From Oxyruncus cristatus (lineage: Eukaryota > Chordata > Aves > Passeriformes > Cotingidae), in contig VXAY01002919.1 of assembly GCA_013399855.1 (NCBI GenBank), forward strand, positions 1,599,023 to 1,663,022: a stretch of DNA of 64,000 nucleotides, in the 5' to 3' direction. The translations under genes were made by a program, and so were the position numbers. Shown piece after piece: positions 59,361-64,000 of this stretch (its first letter is position 1; the number at the start of each line of letters is the position of its first letter). A model generated the notes under the pieces. It saw only the letters and a program-made list of their open reading frames with translations, was not told the origin of the DNA and did not search any database.

Positions 59361-61468
59361 AAAAGCAGCAGCTGCAGCCAAGAGACCAGTTTTCAGTGTA
59401 GGAGCTGATGGCATCCTGAGACAAGAATCCAAGCCATGCCAGGGTTCATGGATAAGCACGAGGCACCTGTAAACTGCAAGGCACACTCAGGGATCCCAGG
59501 GAACCACATTGGAGCTCCCATCACCACGTTGCTGCGTGGTGTCGGTGCTGCACAGAGCACGGGATGCCCACCCTGGCAACTAAGCCAGTCATCCAGGTGA
59601 GGATGAACATGTGGAAAAGGCTCCAACGTGGCCAAAAATAGAGGAGAAACTGCCTGAAACTGGCCTGATGGGATGGCATGCAGGGTCATGGCACAGAGCA
59701 TGGGTGACTGGGGAACCTCACCTCAGGGAGAAGGTGGACTATTGACAGAGAGAAAGGCTAAAGCCGCACTCCAAAAGCAGATATTAACATATGAGTAGCC
59801 CGTTTGCAGTTCTGAAAGAATGAGGCAAGCAAGCTGACAAAAGAAAATGCTATACAAGGAGCTGAAGGACCTCAGCACCTTCATAAACTGCCCTCAGTAG
59901 CTTAACACATTTGGTTAAGCTTTTAGGAAATCCTGCATCATATCAAACAGTCGGAGGCAGGGGATAGCTTGGCCAGGGCTATGCAAGACACCCCAGTTAA
60001 ATGAAGCTCCTTTGAGGGGAAATTGCAATTACCTAAAATTAGTTTCTACCTTCAACAAGCAGCCAGAAGATCCTTCTCCCATTTTGCCACTCCTGGGGTC
60101 ACAGAAGCTGGTGGGAGCCAGGAGGTGCCAATCTGTCCTTCCTTCTCTAAGGATCCAGCCCACACTTCCCAGGAGTTACATGAAATGATTTGAGAGCTGC
60201 CAGCCTCTGGATTTTTCAGTGGGAATTAGAGTCCTAAATCCAGTGTGTAACACCACCAGCCATCCCACTGGGTGACAGACACATGACAGCACGAGGTCCT
60301 GCTCTGCCTCCACCTCCACAGAGGAGCTTTGCCTGTATCCTATTTAAAGAAGCCTGTTGGTTGGGAAAGGCTCCAAACCTCTTAACAGACCACTTCTGTC
60401 TCAGTGAAATTATCAGGAAGGATAAGAGTGCAATTTATAACTATAAAAAAAAAAAAAAAAACAAAAAAAACAACAAAACCCCCTGGCCTGTGTTTGAATA
60501 AAGCCAAGCCAAATCCATGGATGTCTGGATTCACTTCTCCAGGCTGGGTAGCAATGGCCATTTGGGCATCCTGCCTCACTAACAACCCCCTCCAAAAAAG
60601 CTTCTATCCTCTGAATCTATATAAATACATTAGACAGAGAATGAAAACCGCATTGAGATTAGATTTCCATCTCTTAACATCTACGTACACGACAGATGGG
60701 ATTAGTAAATGAACAGACCACTGAAGGAAGGAGGGAGGATTAACAATGGAAAATAAAAAAGGTCGATAATCAGTGGCAGCTCTTTGGGGAAAGAGACTTA
60801 GGACAAATGGCACAGGCAGCTTCAATTTATTTACTTGGGCGAATGGGAGATGCAGAGTATGAAAATGGAAGAACAATCTTCCTCTAATCTGAGGGGGAAG
60901 GGGCAGCCCAGGCAGGACATCATCGCCACTAACAAGGAGAGAGTTCTCCGGGAACATGCTCTGACAACTCTAATCATCCCATGGCCTGGGAAGCTTTAGA
61001 ATCCAATTTCAGCTCCAGCTATTATTGCAGAAGTTTTAATCTCCATTCTTATGCAAACAATTCCAGGGAATGATGGAGAGATAAATAAACGAACAAATGA
61101 ATAAAAATCAGGCTCGTCCGCTGACGCAAAGGAACTATTTCGCATTGAGATGAGCATCACATGCCTGTGTGAGGCTGTGAATGACAGTCATATGGAGAGG
61201 AACATGACAGGCAGAGGTTATCCTCCTGCTCGGGCTGGCTTTAGATCAACTCCAAATTTGATATTCCAGACACAGCAACACGGAAGAAATGACTGCTGTA
61301 ACATTGAGCACAAATGCCAGAAAGAGAAACCCCGAAGAGCGCTGTCTTCATCTGTGTCCAGACAAAGGAGACCTGACCTACGAAGTCAAAATTTATGAGG
61401 GAGATAGATAAGCTGGTGGAGGCTGATTCGACTGGACCAGGCAATGTAAGATAAAACCACGCTCACTG
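59361..61468. other. Unique intronic sequence with an A-rich run
   Basis: An A-rich tract with scattered C lies at about 60445-60479. No gene or mobile element is recognised. Confidence 0.5.
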
Positions 61469-61688
61469 TACAGAATCACAGAATCAGCAGGCTGGAAAAT
61501 CCTTCCGGGCTCGTCGAGTCCACCCTGTGCCCGACGCCCACCTTGTCCCCCAGCCCAGAGCACTGAGTGCCACATCCAGTCCTTCCTTGGACACCTCCAG
61601 GGGTGGGGACTCCACCACCTCCCTGGGCAGCCCCTTCCAGTGCCTAAGCACCCTTTCCAGGGAGAAATTCTTCCAGAAGTTCACCCAG
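61469..61688 (-). mobile_element. CR1 LINE 3' fragment, GGCTGGAAAATCC type
   Basis: The plus strand reads ACAGAATCACAGAATCAGCA, GGCTGGAAAATCCTTCCGGG, CACCACCTCCCTGGGCAGCC and AGGGAGAAATTCTTCC. A fourth kind of 3' end in this window. Minus strand, ~220 bp. Confidence 0.88.
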
Positions 61689-64000
61689 GCACCTCTCTGG
61701 GCTCCAGCACTAACCTACAACAGATGGTTTTTTTAACATACATTTGTGAGCTTGTGGATCCTCAACTCCTGCAGCAAAAGAGGCCACAGGACTTTAATGC
61801 ACTAAATAACAAAGCAATTTGCATTGCTTGTAGTTCCAGGTTGCTTTGGTGAAGCAAAAGGAGTTTGGATACTCAGTGCTCTCAGTACTTCTTGTTTGGG
61901 AAGATTTTGAGAGAGGGAAGGAGATTCCCACCTCAGCTCCTGCCCTGGAAGTAGTGGCCAAGAGGACATGGAGGCAAAGTCCACTTCTGCCCCAAAGTCA
62001 TTGAGAGAGGGACTGAACTCCAATGTCCATATTCAGTCTCCCATCTCCCAAACTTGTACTTAGGAGAGTGTATCTTCTGGATGTACTCATCTGAATTCTG
62101 TTGGAAGGAGATCCATTTTTCCCCACTCTCAAAATACCCACCCGCAGTCTCTTTTGGAACAACCCCCTCCCCATGAACTGCCACAAAACTGAAATGGAAT
62201 ATTCTGGTGGAATAGAATAGAAATTGCACGTGGAAGGTGCTTCCAGCCTGTCAAACTGGCACCTTTACTGATATTAAATCATTGCACTGCACCAAAAGGA
62301 AATTAAAGATTATTTTATGCTATTAGCTTTCAGTCCCTTTACAACTTTCTGCATTAATATTAAGATATACAATCTCATTTTTGCCCAGGCTGTAAAAACC
62401 ACATGAATACAAGATATTTGAAAATTATTTAAGACTTGTGCCCTCCCAACAGCTCCCTCAGAAGGTGAGCCGTGAGGTCGTGGCCTCCCATTTGGAACCT
62501 ACTCTAAAACACATTTGCTGCTTGTTAGCAGATTAACTGATGAGACAGAGGGGAGTTAAACATAGCTAAGGTGTGAAAACTAATTATAGGCTGCTGCATC
62601 AGGCTGGGAATAAGAAAAGCCAGTGTTAAGTGTCTGCCCTGAGAGGTAATATCTATCTTTACTGGAAGAAGAACAAGGCAGAGCTGAACCTGTTGGTATC
62701 TCAAGGAGTTGATCTGAATCTCGTTCTGTATCTCCAGGCGAGGAGTGTTCAGGCTGACTGTGCTCAGAAAAACTTTACTGTCCTCCAAGTCTCCCTTTCT
62801 GGAGTCAGAATCCGCAGCTGACTCCAGCAAAGGGCACTGCTGGAAACGAGGGCTGCATCCCAAGCCTGGGGAAAACAGCAGCAAGGGACCATGAACCTTC
62901 ACAGAGAAAACTTGGGGGAGTGGATTGAGGTTTTTTTGGACAACAATGAAGACACAAACACGGCTGCTTTCCTTGAGAAGGACCAATATTCTCCCGAATT
63001 TGTGTCTGTGACAGCCAGCCTGATCTGCTTGACTTGACCATATATGTAATAAATTTATAGAAGTTAATATAATAAATAACAACCCCCTCCCATTTACAAT
63101 CCAAGAGTGAAATTCCCCCACTCTCTAAGTGATAAAAAGCCAAAAAATCACATTAACCTGAAGCTTTGAAACTTTAGACTCATTCTTAGCAAAAGGAGGG
63201 AGCCCATGGCTGTTGCACACTCAGGAACAGGCCAGCAGGATTTTATTGGGAATCCTGAAAAAAAAAAATCATTTGTGGGAAGCAGGCTCAGCCTTCCCTT
63301 TGAGCCATCTTTTAATCTCCACTGTCCCAGTGTTGTTCCTTGCTTCTCACATCGGATCACTGGTTGTATTATGCTTATACTGGGCTTGTAAACTCTTTGA
63401 TATGGCATTTATGGATCTGTGTGACTGAAACCCAGGTGGCATCAAAGTCAGGGGTGATTTGTCACTTTTCACCCCCTGTGTCCGTCACAGCCAAGCCAGA
63501 GCACCTTACGCTGCCCTCCCACAAATAACAGTCAGTGATGGAATACTTTGTGCCCTAGTACTGTTATTGTCGATATTATTTACTGATTGGGTCAAAATTT
63601 TGTTGCTGTGAACCTTGTGCATCTTGTTGCAACTTCACATCGAGAGTGGGAGTGAGGCTGCATCAGAAAGTAATATTTTACACCAATTTTTCATCTATTT
63701 TAAACCCAGTATAAATAACTGCACAAACTGCAGGGTAATGGAATATCATTCCCTCTGGGGTTGTATTTCTTTCTCTAAGCCACTCCTCTGGTTCCTTAGA
63801 GGCAAAAGCTCTAATGTGGGAAAACTGTAGAGCAAAGAAGACAAAAAAAAAAAGGAAGAAAACAGGGTATTTTTATTTCTTTTTAACACCCAAACCTCAG
63901 CAGCATCTCAATGACCGGATAACCACTCCTGCAGTGGAAGGGGAGCAGTTTAGCATCAGTCATTCCAGCAGTCAGAGGTTATGACTGCTGCATTTTTGGA
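61689..64000. other. Unique intronic sequence, nothing recognised
   Basis: No exon of KCND3 or other gene, and no mobile element, is seen up to the window end. An A-run lies near 63843-63852. Confidence 0.5.

Noticed and set aside
62525..63121. 198-codon minus frame near the window end
   Set aside because: No similarity to a known protein, no splice-site or codon-bias signal, and AT-rich composition typical of chance frames in this intron.

Overview
This is vertebrate nuclear DNA, almost certainly from a bird. It contains one exon of a highly conserved potassium-channel gene inside long non-coding sequence. About twenty CR1 LINE fragments, nearly all short 3' ends, are scattered on both strands; this is the usual repeat landscape of bird genomes. 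There are two assembly gaps, inside a (CA)n tract and inside a poly-A tract. There are no bacterial-style operons, CRISPR arrays or tRNA/rRNA genes.

Layout. Bases 1-2676 are non-coding and read as the intron (or distal 5' flank) upstream of the first coding exon. Bases 2677-3861 are the first coding exon of KCND3 (Kv4.3, A-type voltage-gated K+ channel, + strand): a good splice acceptor, a short 5' UTR with a four-codon upstream ORF, the start codon at 2753, and coding sequence to the middle of the selectivity filter, where a consensus GTGAGT donor begins. The remaining ~60 kb (3862-64000) holds no further KCND3 exon and no other recognisable gene, so I read it as the large following intron. 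The next exon, which would resume with the YGD of the filter, lies beyond the window.

What fills the intron: 21 CR1 pieces (9 plus, 12 minus) from several subfamilies, the longest (11641-12231) keeping part of the reverse-transcriptase C-terminus; a probable 281-bp solo LTR of an endogenous retrovirus with flanking direct repeats (36972-37268); a minisatellite of ~97-100 bp units (about 30650-31120); an unclassified mosaic repeat in which a 169-bp segment lies between two ~95-bp direct repeats at ~42.9 kb and recurs at ~47.5 kb without indels; simple repeats; a perfect 11-bp-stem hairpin at 15.47 kb; and several CpG-rich patches that could be regulatory.

I found no convincing new biological system. 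The items most worth following up are the mosaic repeat at 42.8-43.2/47.5 kb, the minisatellite, the intronic CpG-rich patches and the upstream ORF beginning at the first base of the coding exon. Open reading frames outside the KCND3 exon look like chance or repeat-derived frames.
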